Positions 8,136-16,298 are shown, counted from the stretch's first letter. The stretch: DNA of 34,854 nt from Devosia sp. (GCF_028290625.1 NZ_JAQGJM010000018.1:1-34854); one strand, 5' to 3'. Notes: generated from the sequence alone by a model not told the origin. Translations and numbers: made by a program.

Positions 8136-8163
8136 GGTCATCCTCGCCTGTGCGGGGATGACC
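8136..8163. terminator. Inverted repeat between convergent genes, likely bidirectional terminator
   Basis: GGTCATCCTCGC-CTGT-GCGGGGATGACC forms a 12-bp stem with one G-T pair and a 4-base loop. It sits between the stop of the VOC gene (8116) and the stop of bacterioferritin (8180) on the opposite strand. No T run is present, so it may be a dispersed REP-type palindrome used as a transcript end rather than a classical terminator. Confidence 0.55.
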
Positions 8164-8179
8164 TCGTGGACAGACAGTC

Positions 8180-8665
8180 TTACTCGGCTTCGTCGGCGGA
8201 CGCGGAATTGAGCTGGCCGTATTTCTCGATGCCGATCTTGCTCAATAGGTCGAGCTGGGTTTCGAGGAAGTCGATATGGCCTTCTTCGTCGGTCAGCAGA
8301 GACTCGAACAGGTTCTTGGAAACATAGTCGCCGGCCTGTTCGCACAGTTCGCGGCTGGCCTTGTAGGCAGCGCGGGCGTCGTATTCGCCGGCCAAATCGG
8401 CTTCGAGCACTTCCTTGATAGTCTGGCCAATTCGCAAAGGGGCGACGCGCTGCAGGTTGGGGTGGCCTTCGAGGAAGATGATGCGCTCGATCAGGCGATC
8501 GGCATGGTGCATTTCTTCAATGGATTCAGCGCGTTCCTTGGCGGCCAGCTTCTTATAGCCCCAATCGTCGAGCAGACGAAAATGGACCCAATACTGGTTG
8601 ACTGCGCCGAGTTCGAGAAAGAGGGCCTCGTTAAGCCGCTCGATGACTTGTGCTTCGCCTTTCAC
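8180..8665 (-). CDS. bfr: Bacterioferritin, 161 aa
   Basis: It is an iron-storage 24-mer subunit that oxidises Fe(II) and stores the mineral; a haem sits between two subunits. With the GTG at 8665 as start the numbering equals that of E. coli Bfr: ferroxidase ligands Glu18, Glu51, His54, Glu94, Glu127 and His130 are all present, and Met52 is the haem ligand. A GGAG site lies just upstream of this GTG. An in-frame GTG at 8677 would add four residues. It overlaps the end of the upstream bfd-like gene by 35 bases, so the two are surely cotranscribed. Confidence 0.95.
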   Translation of the reverse strand: MKGEAQVIERLNEALFLELGAVNQYWVHFRLLDDWGYKKLAAKERAESIEEMHHADRLIERIIFLEGHPNLQRVAPLRIGQTIKEVLEADLAGEYDARAAYKASRELCEQAGDYVSKNLFESLLTDEEGHIDFLETQLDLLSKIGIEKYGQLNSASADEAE

Positions 8666-8942
8666 GACGATCTCCACTCCGTTGCTGCTTCAGCTTTGCC
8701 AGACGGGTTTCGAGCTCGACAAGCTCCCCCGGCGTGCGCGCCTGCTGGAGGTGGTAGTTTTCGGTGACGCGAACGATAATGTCCACCACATTTGGCACGC
8801 AGCCGCTGCATTTGGCGCGGCGCGCGAGCTCGCGATAGACCTTGGCCGGAACCACCAACTGCCAGGGGTCCTCCTCGAGCAAAGCCAGGACGATGTCCTC
8901 GATCTGCTTGGAGGTAATCATATTGCACTGGCAGACGAGCAT
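8631..8942 (-). CDS. bfd: Bacterioferritin-associated ferredoxin-like [2Fe-2S] protein, 103 aa
   Basis: A BFD-like [2Fe-2S] domain (PF04324). Four cysteines are in the expected order: Cys4 and Cys6 in MLVCQCN, Cys45 and Cys48 in KCSGC. Bfd docks on bacterioferritin and passes electrons to release iron. It is longer than E. coli Bfd (64 aa), with a few extra residues between the Cys pairs and a charged C-terminal tail of about 40 residues ending in [12 protein letters not shown] that overlaps the bfr start. The ATG at 8942 was chosen because the Cys motif begins there; the frame is open to 8996. A possible iron-regulator site lies upstream at 9000-9014. Confidence 0.88.
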   Translation of the reverse strand: MLVCQCNMITSKQIEDIVLALLEEDPWQLVVPAKVYRELARRAKCSGCVPNVVDIIVRVTENYHLQQARTPGELVELETRLAKLKQQRSGDRRERRSTSHRAA

Positions 8943-8999
8943 GGCGCGGGGTGGTTCTACTGGACTAAAAGCACGCCCGCATAAAACTGCGCGCATACC

Positions 9000-9014
9000 T
9001 GAATGTCAATGTCA
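9000..9014. promoter_or_regulatory. Candidate iron-responsive operator (TGA-N9-TCA, RirA-type)
   Basis: TGAATGTCAATGTCA fits the IRO consensus TGA-N9-TCA described for the rhizobial iron regulator RirA. It lies 58 bases upstream of the bfd start. The consensus is short (six fixed bases), so a chance match in the 208-base gap is possible. No promoter hexamers were assigned with confidence. Confidence 0.35.
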
Positions 9015-9150
9015 GATATTGTCGCGCCGCTCGCGATGCGTGGCGCGGTTAAAACGCGGAAAATTAGGAACGCGGTCGTGCGTTGCGGGGCAGACGAAAC
9101 CGTTCTAGGTCGGGGCCCGTATCTAAGCCGTCTCCCCCTCCGAGTTTTGC

Positions 9151-9960
9151 ATGGCCTTATCCCTCCTGTCCGTCGTCAATGCGCTGCTGCCCAAGGATAG
9201 CGGCTCGGTCAAGCTGGCGCGCGAGATTGCCTATGGGCGCGAGCCGCGGCAGCAGCTCGATATCTATGCGCCCAAGGGGAGCGGGCCGTGGCCGGTGGTG
9301 TTCTTCATTTATGGCGGCTCGTGGATGGATGGCACCCGGCACAATTACGATTTCGCCGGCAGGGCGCTGGCGGCGCAGGGTTTTCTCACCGTCATCGCCG
9401 ATTACCGGCTGATCCCCGAGGTGGAATATCCGGGGTTCCTGCAGGATTGCGCCGCGGCCTTCGCCTGGTGCGTCGAGCATATCGCCGAATACGGCGGCGA
9501 TGCCGAGCGGATGGCGCTGATGGGGCATTCGGCCGGCGCCTATAATGCGGTGATGCTGGCGCTGGACCCGGCATACCTCAAAGCGCGCGGACTGCTCGGG
9601 CGGGTCAAGGCGGTGGTGGGGCTATCGGGGCCCTATGATTTCCTGCCTTTTGATGGGCCGATTTCGTTGCGAACCTTCGGCGCAGTGCGGGGGCCGAAGG
9701 CGACACAGCCGATCAATCACGTCACGGCGGATGCGCCGCCGATGTTCCTGGCCAATGGCGAGCGTGACACACTGGTGGGGCCGCTCAACGCCAAGGCGCT
9801 GGCGCGGGAGCTGCGGGCGCTGGGTATGCCGGTGAGCGAAAGCTATTATCCCACCATGGGGCATGGGCACGTGGTGATGGCGCTATCGCGGCCGCTGCGC
9901 AAGATGGCGCCGGTGCTGGCGGAGGCCACGGCGTTTCTCAAAGCGCGGCTGGGCCGATAA
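9151..9960 (+). CDS. Cytosolic alpha/beta hydrolase (BD-FAE-like), 269 aa
   Basis: It is a paralogue of the exported hydrolase at 5226, without a clear signal peptide. Shared blocks include VVFFIYGG, VIADYRLIPEVEYPGF, the nucleophile elbow GHSAGAY (Ser127), YNAVMLALDP, LSGPYDF and ATQPINHVTADAPPM. The acid is probably the Asp of GERDTLVG and the base His is in TMGHGHV. The oxyanion segment reads YGGSW instead of HGGGW. The ATG at 9151 is used; a modest GAG site precedes it. It is divergent from bfd with a 208-base gap. The substrate is not known; esterases and kynurenine formamidase-type enzymes share this fold. Confidence 0.86.
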   Translation: MALSLLSVVNALLPKDSGSVKLAREIAYGREPRQQLDIYAPKGSGPWPVVFFIYGGSWMDGTRHNYDFAGRALAAQGFLTVIADYRLIPEVEYPGFLQDCAAAFAWCVEHIAEYGGDAERMALMGHSAGAYNAVMLALDPAYLKARGLLGRVKAVVGLSGPYDFLPFDGPISLRTFGAVRGPKATQPINHVTADAPPMFLANGERDTLVGPLNAKALARELRALGMPVSESYYPTMGHGHVVMALSRPLRKMAPVLAEATAFLKARLGR

Positions 9961-10064
9961 CCCAATTCTTCAATTGTCTGTCGGTGGGGCCGGAACGTCT
10001 TGCCGCTCTTATGCCGGGCCGGTTATGACTATGCGGCGAGGGGCCGGTGAGGGAGTTACCGACA

Positions 10065-11327
10065 ATGAGCGGTCAGATCAAAATAATGGTGCGCGGCGCG
10101 GTGCTGGGGTCCGTCCTGCTGGTGCTGTCGGCGTCGACCGCCTTGGCCGGACCGCTGTTCGATGCCTGCGCAGCCGCTGCCGCCAGCCAGTTCGAGCCGG
10201 GCTTCGAGCATATCGGCCGGGACCTGGCGTCGGTGGATTCGACGGTTGCGGTGGCGGCCTGCGAAAAGGCGCTCAAGGCCGAGCCGAACACGGTGCAGCT
10301 CCAGGCCTGGCTGGCGCGAGCGTATTACGCCGCCGGCGATTACGAAAAGGCGGTGCCCCTGTTCGAGACGGCGAGCGCGGCCGACAATGTGGTGGCGCTG
10401 TCGCTGTTCGGCGACATGCTGACGACCGGCGACGGCATCGACAAGGATATGGCGCGCGGCGCGGCGCTGCTGACCAAGGGCGCCGAGGCGGGCTATGCGC
10501 CGGCACAGAATAGCCTGGGGCTGAGCTATGATTTTGGTGAGGGGCTGACGCAGGACTATGCGCAGGCGGCCAAATGGTACCGCGCAGCGGCCGAACAGGG
10601 CCTGTCCAAGGCGCAATCCAATCTGGGGCTGATGTATCAGGACGGGCTGGGCGTGCCGCGCGATTACGTGGCGGCGGCGGCGTGGTTCGAGCGCTCGGTG
10701 GCGCAGGGCGATGCCTCGGCCCAGGTCAACCTGGGCAAGCTACTGTCGGACGGTCTGGGCCAACCGGTCGATTACGTGCGCGCCGCCGAACTCTACAAGG
10801 CCGCGGCCGAGCAGGGCGACGAATACGGCCAGAACAATCTGGGTTTCCTGATTGAAAATGGGCTGGGGCAGACTGCCGATCCCGAGGCGGCGGCCGTGCT
10901 GTACCAGCAGGCGGCCGACCAGGGCATGGCGCTGGCCCAGCACAATCTGGCGCTGCTGTATGAAGACGGGCGCGGCGTCGAGCAGGATTATGCCAAGGCG
11001 CTGGTGCTCTACAAGCAGGCGGCAGAAGGCGGCGAAATGCTGGCCGCGGTCAATCTCGGCCTGCTCTACATGGACGGCCACGGCACGCCCGTGGACAATG
11101 CCGAGGCGGTGAAATGGACGCAGATCGCCGCCGATGCGGGGCAGGTGATCGGGCTCAATAATATGGGCCACATCTACGAGGAGGGCCTGGGCGTTCCGGC
11201 CAACAAGGAAACCGCGATCTCCTATTACCAGAAATCGGCGGACCAGGGGTATCAGTTGGCGATCGACAACCTGGCCCGGCTGCGCGGCGCGCAGGGCGAC
11301 GGGACGGGCAAGACGAAGACGAAATAG
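10065..11327 (+). CDS. Exported Sel1-repeat (SLR/TPR-like) protein, 420 aa
   Basis: A signal peptide (about residues 1-28, ending ASTALA-G) is followed by a TPR-like unit and then about eight Sel1-type repeats of 36 residues with the pattern A..NLG..Y..G.G...D...A..WY..AAEQG. Sel1 solenoids are scaffolds for protein-protein contacts; in bacteria many are periplasmic and affect envelope, exopolysaccharide or virulence functions. The ATG at 10065 has a GAGGGAG site 9 bases upstream, better than the in-frame GTG at 10047. The C-terminus is basic (GTGKTKTK). It stands alone between a hydrolase and a convergent LprI-like gene. Confidence 0.87.
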   Translation: MSGQIKIMVRGAVLGSVLLVLSASTALAGPLFDACAAAAASQFEPGFEHIGRDLASVDSTVAVAACEKALKAEPNTVQLQAWLARAYYAAGDYEKAVPLFETASAADNVVALSLFGDMLTTGDGIDKDMARGAALLTKGAEAGYAPAQNSLGLSYDFGEGLTQDYAQAAKWYRAAAEQGLSKAQSNLGLMYQDGLGVPRDYVAAAAWFERSVAQGDASAQVNLGKLLSDGLGQPVDYVRAAELYKAAAEQGDEYGQNNLGFLIENGLGQTADPEAAAVLYQQAADQGMALAQHNLALLYEDGRGVEQDYAKALVLYKQAAEGGEMLAAVNLGLLYMDGHGTPVDNAEAVKWTQIAADAGQVIGLNNMGHIYEEGLGVPANKETAISYYQKSADQGYQLAIDNLARLRGAQGDGTGKTKTK

Positions 11328-11351
11328 GGTTTTGGGGTGCTGCGCGGGGCG

Positions 11352-11849
11352 CTATTGCCCGCTTAGCGCCTCACCCAGCTCGATCGCCCGTGTGGCCGTC
11401 GCATCCATCATGCAGGACGATGACATCACCGACCGAATGGTGCCACCGCTCCAGAGCGCATCCACAAAGGCGCATTTGGCGTCGCGGTATTTGAGCCAGG
11501 CGCGTTGCGCTGTCTTGAGGCTGGCGAAGACGGATGGTTCGAGCGACAACTGCAGGTCGGCATAGTTGGAATTGAGATACTGATCCCACCATGCCTGTTC
11601 GCGCTGGTTGCAGGCGACGATGCCGGGGGTGCTGGCGCCGCCGGGCGCCTCCTGGCACTGGTTGGAGGCGGTGCCGATGCAGTCGCTCATCTTGGCGCTG
11701 TCGGTGGGGTCGTCGTCGCCATTGATGTCGTTGATGGTCTCGATGCATTGCTGCAGCGTTGTTTCGTCGTCACTGGTGTAGCTGGGCTCCTGCGCGGTGA
11801 CAGGGATGAGGCAGGCCAGGGTCAGCACGGCGGCAAGCCGCAGTTTCAT
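11352..11849 (-). CDS. Exported LprI-like protein (DUF1311), 165 aa
   Basis: A signal peptide (MKLRLAAVLTLACLIPVTA) leads a Cys-rich domain that ends with the DUF1311/LprI pattern: C.Q.EQAWWDQYLN..Y..L, LKTAQRAWLKYRDAKCAF and a final SSSCMMDATATRAIEL. LprI of Mycobacterium tuberculosis inhibits lysozyme; most other members are uncharacterised. There is no lipobox, so it should be free in the periplasm. Its ATG overlaps the TGA of the upstream DUF599 gene by four bases (ATGA), so translation is coupled. Two more LprI domains occur at 23657 and 24687. Confidence 0.85.
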   Translation of the reverse strand: MKLRLAAVLTLACLIPVTAQEPSYTSDDETTLQQCIETINDINGDDDPTDSAKMSDCIGTASNQCQEAPGGASTPGIVACNQREQAWWDQYLNSNYADLQLSLEPSVFASLKTAQRAWLKYRDAKCAFVDALWSGGTIRSVMSSSCMMDATATRAIELGEALSGQ

Positions 11850-12535
11850 GGCTTGGCATCCTTCTGGCGGCGGGCGGCGACGATCGCGGCGGAGGCTGCG
11901 GTGCGGTGGGCCGAAGACAGAAATTCGCGCTGCGCGAGCACGAGGATCGTCAGCAGGCAAGCCACGATGGTCGCCCACTCCGACACAAACCAGGCCACTG
12001 TCGAGACCGAGAAATAATAGGCCCGGATACCGCTGTTGAAATTGCGGGCGCCCAGGATGTTCATCTCGGTGATGGCGTCGATCTCTTCCTCGGAGGCTGG
12101 GATGGAGGGATCGAGGGTCCCCAGCATGATGCAGAAGTGATTGAACTGGCGCAGCGACAGGGTGAAGGCGAAGAAGGCCAGCACGAACATTGCCAGCATG
12201 ACCACCAGATGCAGCTGCACTTCGGTGATGCTGTAGCGGGCATCGAGCGACAGCGACGATAGCGATTCCATGAGCGCCGGAATTTGTCCGAAGACGGCAA
12301 AGACTGCCAGAACCATGAGCACGGCAGTCGAGGCGAGAAAGCTGACGGACTGCATGATATTGCCCGACAGGATGGCGTCGAACGGGCTTTCGCGCAGCGC
12401 CGCATTGGCGACCCAGCGGCGGCGCTGCATGTTCATGATGGACGACAGCGAGGGCCGCAGCTTCTCCACCTGCGGCACGACGATATTGTAGGCGAAGTAG
12501 CAGATCAGCGGAAACAGCGTCGTCAGCAGCGTCAT
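11846..12535 (-). CDS. DUF599 family membrane protein, 229 aa
   Basis: A protein of family PF04654 (DUF599). Four membrane segments are seen: MTLLTTLFPLICYFAYNIVV at the N-terminus, then about residues 62-88, 108-130 and 180-205. The conserved family features are the QRRRWV motif after the first segment, the FNHFCIMLGT block, and GARNFNSGIRAYYFS. Function unknown; no catalytic motif is visible. Its stop overlaps the start of the LprI-like gene, so an inner-membrane/periplasmic pair is produced together. A 9-bp inverted repeat lies just before its start. Confidence 0.86.
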   Translation of the reverse strand: MTLLTTLFPLICYFAYNIVVPQVEKLRPSLSSIMNMQRRRWVANAALRESPFDAILSGNIMQSVSFLASTAVLMVLAVFAVFGQIPALMESLSSLSLDARYSITEVQLHLVVMLAMFVLAFFAFTLSLRQFNHFCIMLGTLDPSIPASEEEIDAITEMNILGARNFNSGIRAYYFSVSTVAWFVSEWATIVACLLTILVLAQREFLSSAHRTAASAAIVAARRQKDAKP

Positions 12536-12545
12536 GGGGCCCCGG

Positions 12546-12569
12546 CAGGACGGTTGGTGGACCGTCCTG
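12546..12569. promoter_or_regulatory. Inverted repeat in front of the DUF599-lprI operon
   Basis: CAGGACGGT-TGGTGG-ACCGTCCTG is a perfect 9-bp inverted repeat with a 6-base loop, 11 bases upstream of the DUF599 start and 30 bases after the aldo-keto reductase stop. With no T run on either side it is a weak terminator candidate; it may instead be an operator or an mRNA hairpin near the ribosome site. Confidence 0.45.
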
Positions 12570-12598
12570 TTATAGCGCGCCGTGTGTAAAGAGCAGCT

Positions 12599-13636
12599 TT
12601 AGTTCGGGCGCGGATAGCGGCGGTGGATCGCCGTGATACCGGCCAGAACCTCGGGGCTGAGGGTGATATCGAGCGCGCCCAGATCATTGTGCAATTGCGC
12701 GACGCTGGTGGCGCCGACAATGACCGAAGTCATGAATGGGCGGGTGAGGCAGAAGGCGATGGCCATCTGCGCCGGGTCAAGACCGTGCTGGCCGGCCAGC
12801 GCCACATAGTCGCGCACCGCGGGGGTGGAGAATTCATTGAGCCGCCATAGGCCCTTCTGGTATTCGGCGCGGCTGCCAGGCGGGATGGTGCCGTCCAGAT
12901 ATTTGCCGGTCAGGATGCCCGAGGCGAGCGGCGAATAGGCCAAGAGGCCAACATTTTCATGATGGCTGAGTTCGGCCAGGTCGAGGTCGAACTGGCGGCG
13001 GATCAGGTTATATTCATTCTGCACCGAGGCCAGGCGCGGCAGGTTGTGCTGTTCGGCGAGCTTGAGCCACTGGGCAATGCCCCAGGTGGTTTCGTTGGAG
13101 ACGGCCGCGTGGCCGATCTTGCCTTCCTTGATCAGGTCGTCGAAGGCATGGAGCAGTTCAAGGATATTGGAGACGCTGTCGGCCGTGTCCTGGGTGTGGG
13201 GCGCATAGGTCCAGCCATTGTCGAAATTGTAGCTGCCACGCGACGCCCAATGGATCTGGTAGAGCTCGATGCGGTCGGTCTTGAGCCGGCGCAGGCTCCC
13301 CTCGACGGCCTGGCGCAGTGATTTGCCATCGGCGCGGCCGCCATCGCGGAGGAATTTGGTGCCGCCGCCGCCGATCTTGCTGGCCAGGATCCAGGCGTCG
13401 CGCTTGCCGGTCGCCTCGAACCAGTTGCCGATGATTTCCTCGGTGCGGCCCGACGTCTGCGGGCTGCCGGGCACGGCATAGAGTTCGGCGGTATCCATGA
13501 AGTTGAGGCCGGCCTCAAGCGCCAGGTCGATCTGGGCGTGGCCTTCGGCTTCGGTGTTCTGGCTGCCCCAGGTCATGGTGCCAAGGCAAAGTTCGGTGAC
13601 CCGCAAATCGGTGCGGCCCAGGGGCTTGAGTTTCAT
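12599..13636 (-). CDS. tas: NADP(H)-dependent aldo-keto reductase, Tas-like, 345 aa
   Basis: A TIM-barrel oxidoreductase that resembles E. coli Tas over its whole length (346 aa there). It opens LGRTDLRVTELCLGTMTWGSQN, and the catalytic tetrad is visible: Asp in FMDTAELY, Tyr in AELY, Lys in LASKIGGGG and His in YQIHW. VSNETTWG, QNEYNLIRRQFDLDL and LAYSPLASGILTGKY are further family blocks, and the C-terminal VIVGATSVAQL binds the cofactor phosphate. The physiological substrate of Tas is uncertain. It lies 63 bases upstream of the DUF599 gene on the same strand. Confidence 0.9.
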   Translation of the reverse strand: MKLKPLGRTDLRVTELCLGTMTWGSQNTEAEGHAQIDLALEAGLNFMDTAELYAVPGSPQTSGRTEEIIGNWFEATGKRDAWILASKIGGGGTKFLRDGGRADGKSLRQAVEGSLRRLKTDRIELYQIHWASRGSYNFDNGWTYAPHTQDTADSVSNILELLHAFDDLIKEGKIGHAAVSNETTWGIAQWLKLAEQHNLPRLASVQNEYNLIRRQFDLDLAELSHHENVGLLAYSPLASGILTGKYLDGTIPPGSRAEYQKGLWRLNEFSTPAVRDYVALAGQHGLDPAQMAIAFCLTRPFMTSVIVGATSVAQLHNDLGALDITLSPEVLAGITAIHRRYPRPN

Positions 13637-13802
13637 GATAGCGCTTTCAGCAGGAGGGGTTGGGCGGACCTTAGAGCAGGCGCGCCAAAAACGGCAGGGG
13701 GAGGCCGGATAAAATTGTGGGCGATATCAGGGGCATGGGAAGCACAAATGGCTCGCATTGCGGCCTTGGTCAAAAAACTGTCACGCAGCCCCCATTTTAG
13801 CC

Positions 13803-13831
13803 TTGAGGTATCGGCTCGCAGCCCCTATATA
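13803..13831 (+). promoter_or_regulatory. Promoter of the initiator tRNA gene
   Basis: TTGAGG (13803-13808), a 17-base spacer and TATATA (13826-13831) form a good sigma-70-type promoter. The tRNA begins 66 bases after the -10 box, giving a leader of about 60 bases that would be removed by RNase processing. No other gene lies between. Confidence 0.65.
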
Positions 13832-13896
13832 CCCGTCAACGCAGCGGCAATGCCGCGACGGCGCTTCGCTCCAGGGTAATGTTTCCAAAGACTTAT

Positions 13897-13973
<77 letters not shown>

Positions 13974-14010
13974 ATGTTCCCCAGATCGGGGCGCCGGAAT
14001 GTGTTCCTGA

Positions 14011-14044
14011 AACCCATTCACCGAAAGGTGGATGGGTTTTTTGT
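14011..14044 (+). terminator. Rho-independent terminator after tRNA-fMet
   Basis: AACCCATTCACC-GAAA-GGTGGATGGGTT forms a 12-bp stem with one G-T pair and a stable GAAA tetraloop, then TTTTGTTT. It lies 37 bases after the tRNA gene and 9 bases before the stop codon of the convergent MFS gene. Confidence 0.88.
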
Positions 14045-14052
14045 TTATGGCG

Positions 14053-15384
14053 TCAGGCCATCAACGGTTGGCCTGCGAGGCCGCGGGGGCCGAAGGCGGC
14101 GATAAGGATGAGGTTGACCAGGAGGGTCGCGGCGATGGTGGCAAGCACCAAGACCGGGCCATAAAACTGGAGCAGCGGCAGCAAGGCGAGTGGCGCCAAT
14201 GCCGAACCGATGCGATTGGCGGACCAGGCCGTGGCGGTGGCCGAAGCGCGGATGCCGGTTGGAAAGATCTCGGCGGCATAGATCGACAGCAGCGGGCCGT
14301 AGATGGCGGCGAGGAAATTGAATGCCGCCATGGCGAGCACCAGCACCATGAGATCGTTGCCGATGGCGAAGAGCAAGCCGGCACCCATCAGCGCCAGGCT
14401 ACAGATCGCGAGGGACGTGCGGCGCGGCAGGCGGTCGACGACCGTGGCGGCGAGCAGCGCCCCGAGGGCCGCGCCGAAGCCGCCAATGCCCACCGAGGCC
14501 AGCGACTGGTCGAGTCGGTAGCTCTTGGCGATCAGCACCGCGCCGGCGATCACGGGGAAGCCAACGGTGGCCCAGGGGCGCATCAGATAAAGCGCGGCGA
14601 TCAGCACGACATTGGGCCAGTGGGCCCCGAAGCCGCGTATTGGGGGCGTGGATGCTGCTGCTGCGGCCAGTTCGGAAACAACGGGCGGCGATGCAATGCC
14701 GGCGGCGGCCTCGAAGCGCCGGCAAGCGCGGTCTGCCTCGTCGGCGCGACCGCGTGCGGCGAGCCAGCGCGGCGATTCGGGCAGCAGCACGAAGGCCGGC
14801 GCCAGCATCCCCGCCATGGCGCCCATGCCGATCAGCGCCCAGCGCCAGCCCTCGATGCCCAGCGGGGCCAGCGGCGTCAGCCACCAGACCAGCAGGGCCA
14901 CCAGCGGCGCGCCGAGCAGTCCGATGGAAACCGCCGTTAGCATGATGGGCGCGCGGCGTTTGGGCGGCATGATATCGGCCAGGAAGGCGGACATCAGTGG
15001 TGGATAGGCGCCGAGAGCCATGCCTGAGAGCAGCCTGAAGAAAATCAGCCAGTTGGCATCAGGGCTGAAAGCCGCGCCCAGCGACGGCGCCGCCACCAGC
15101 AAGAGCGACAGTTGCAGCGCCAGCCGCCTGCCGTGGCGGTCGGCGAGCCAGCCGAACAGGGGCGAGCCGATGGCGCCGCCGACAAATACCGATGCCAGCA
15201 GCATGCCCAGTTGGGTTGCGTCCAAGCTATGGGGCGGGGCCGAGAAAATGGCGGAGAAGGCCACGCTCAGCGCCAGTTCGGCAACGTCGACGAACATGCC
15301 GGCCGCGCATAAGGCGGCAGCGGCCAGATGCAGGCGCGTCAGGGGCAAACTGTCGAGCCGGCTGGGGACGCCGGCACCGCTCAT
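14053..15384 (-). CDS. MFS transporter (sugar/organic-acid symporter type), 443 aa
   Basis: It is an inner-membrane protein with twelve predicted membrane segments. The cytosolic loop after the second carries the MFS motif GWLADRHGRRLAL; LLPESPRWLAARG at the end of the first half is typical of the sugar/aromatic-acid:H+ symporter group, and VVDRLPRRTS is the mirror motif of the second half. The ATG at 15384 overlaps the stop of the tetR gene by four bases (ATGA), so it is the second gene of a regulator-transporter operon, most simply autoregulated. The substrate is not evident; a transporter of organic acids or sugars fits better than a drug pump. Confidence 0.88.
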   Translation of the reverse strand: MSGAGVPSRLDSLPLTRLHLAAAALCAAGMFVDVAELALSVAFSAIFSAPPHSLDATQLGMLLASVFVGGAIGSPLFGWLADRHGRRLALQLSLLLVAAPSLGAAFSPDANWLIFFRLLSGMALGAYPPLMSAFLADIMPPKRRAPIMLTAVSIGLLGAPLVALLVWWLTPLAPLGIEGWRWALIGMGAMAGMLAPAFVLLPESPRWLAARGRADEADRACRRFEAAAGIASPPVVSELAAAAASTPPIRGFGAHWPNVVLIAALYLMRPWATVGFPVIAGAVLIAKSYRLDQSLASVGIGGFGAALGALLAATVVDRLPRRTSLAICSLALMGAGLLFAIGNDLMVLVLAMAAFNFLAAIYGPLLSIYAAEIFPTGIRASATATAWSANRIGSALAPLALLPLLQFYGPVLVLATIAATLLVNLILIAAFGPRGLAGQPLMA

Positions 15385-16007
15385 GGCTGGGCCCGATGCT
15401 TGCCGGGTTCGGCGCTACCGAACAGGATGGCGGTGATGATTTTGTGGTAGCGGGTCTTGAGCTGGTCTGGCGGGATTGGCGGTAGTGATTGATTGGTGCC
15501 GCGGGCGCCGTCGCAGAGGCTTTGCGCCAGCGATTCGGGTGTGGTGCCGGGCTTGAAGCGCAGCAGGCCCAACTCTTCCATCTCGGTCAGCAGGCCGGCC
15601 AGCTTGGCCTGATAGTCGACCGCGGCCTCCACCATGATGTCGCGGGCGCGGCGGAAGGCCTGGTCGTTGAGTTCGAGCGCGTGCGGGGAGAGGCCGAGCT
15701 GGCGGCGGGTTTCGCCATAACGCACGTCCATCATCTCGGTGATGATATCGACGGCGCCTTTCCCCTCCTCGATGAGCCGGCGCCCGGCCGCCATGCCGGC
15801 CACGATATTGAGCTCCCCACGCCAACGCAACGCAAAACGGAACGCTTCTTCCTTGCTGGAAAAATGGTGGTAGAGCGCGCGCCGGGTGAAACCGCATAGC
15901 TTGGCGAGACCCACCATGCTGAGCTGCTCGTAACCGTGGTCGTTGAAGGCGCGTTCTAAACGGGTCGCGAGAGGATCACGGGGTGATGAAGCGGTCATGG
16001 ACACCAT
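15381..16007 (-). CDS. TetR/AcrR family transcriptional regulator, 208 aa
   Basis: The N-terminal helix-turn-helix is clear: ATRLERAFNDHGYEQLSMVGLAKLCGFTRRALYHHF, with the SSKEEAF stretch that follows the recognition helix. The rest is a helical ligand-binding domain. The start is uncertain: in-frame ATGs lie at 16022, 16007 and 15998, none with a good ribosome site; 16007 is a compromise. It is followed by the MFS gene with a 4-base overlap, which makes the transporter its likely target. An inverted repeat at 16129-16150 in the upstream region could be its operator or that of the divergent GntR gene. Confidence 0.85.
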   Translation of the reverse strand: MVSMTASSPRDPLATRLERAFNDHGYEQLSMVGLAKLCGFTRRALYHHFSSKEEAFRFALRWRGELNIVAGMAAGRRLIEEGKGAVDIITEMMDVRYGETRRQLGLSPHALELNDQAFRRARDIMVEAAVDYQAKLAGLLTEMEELGLLRFKPGTTPESLAQSLCDGARGTNQSLPPIPPDQLKTRYHKIITAILFGSAEPGKHRAQP

Positions 16008-16128
16008 ATTGCACGTATTCATCAAATTTTCTGGCGCCAGATTTACCCTAGGGGCCGGGCAATGGGAATGTGCAAAGCGCCAAGCCATGCCGGCGCCATT
16101 GACAGCCCGGGGGGCGATGGGAAACAAG

Positions 16129-16150
16129 CCGATATCCTACATCGTATCGG
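16129..16150. promoter_or_regulatory. Inverted repeat in the tetR/gntR divergent region
   Basis: CCGATA-N10-TATCGG lies between the divergent tetR (start near 16007) and the gntR gene (16298), 8 bases upstream of the Ldh_2 remnant. The arms are only 6 bp, but the position suits an operator for either regulator. Confidence 0.3.
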
Positions 16151-16157
16151 ACGCGTC

Positions 16158-16298
16158 ATGGTTCTGGTTTCCGTCGAAGAGTGCAGGCAGGCGGCACTGG
16201 GCGTATTGGCCGGCGCGGGCGTGCCGCCAGAGCATGCGCGCGTGGCCGATGGGGTATGGGACTCGCTGCGACGTTTGCGCGACCAGGCGGCTCGATAA
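16158..16298 (+). pseudogene. N-terminal remnant of an Ldh_2-family (malate/L-lactate dehydrogenase-type) oxidoreductase
   Basis: A 46-codon frame beginning MVLVSVEECRQAALGVLAG and continuing AGVPPEHARVADGVWDS resembles the first 35-40 residues of the Ldh_2 family, which oxidises 2-hydroxy acids with NAD(P). The family is normally about 340 aa, and its next block, with the conserved DSHG motif, is missing: the frame ends LRRLRDQAAR-stop. The stop TAA overlaps the ATG of the gntR gene (TAATG). It looks like the scar of a deletion that joined the start of one gene to a regulator. It could also be a translated leader for gntR. The likeness is by eye only. Confidence 0.45.

Noticed and set aside
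8955..8977. Possible Irr (ICE) box before bfd, TTTTAG...TAGAA on the minus strand
   Set aside because: The two halves are not symmetrical and the spacing does not fit the Irr consensus.
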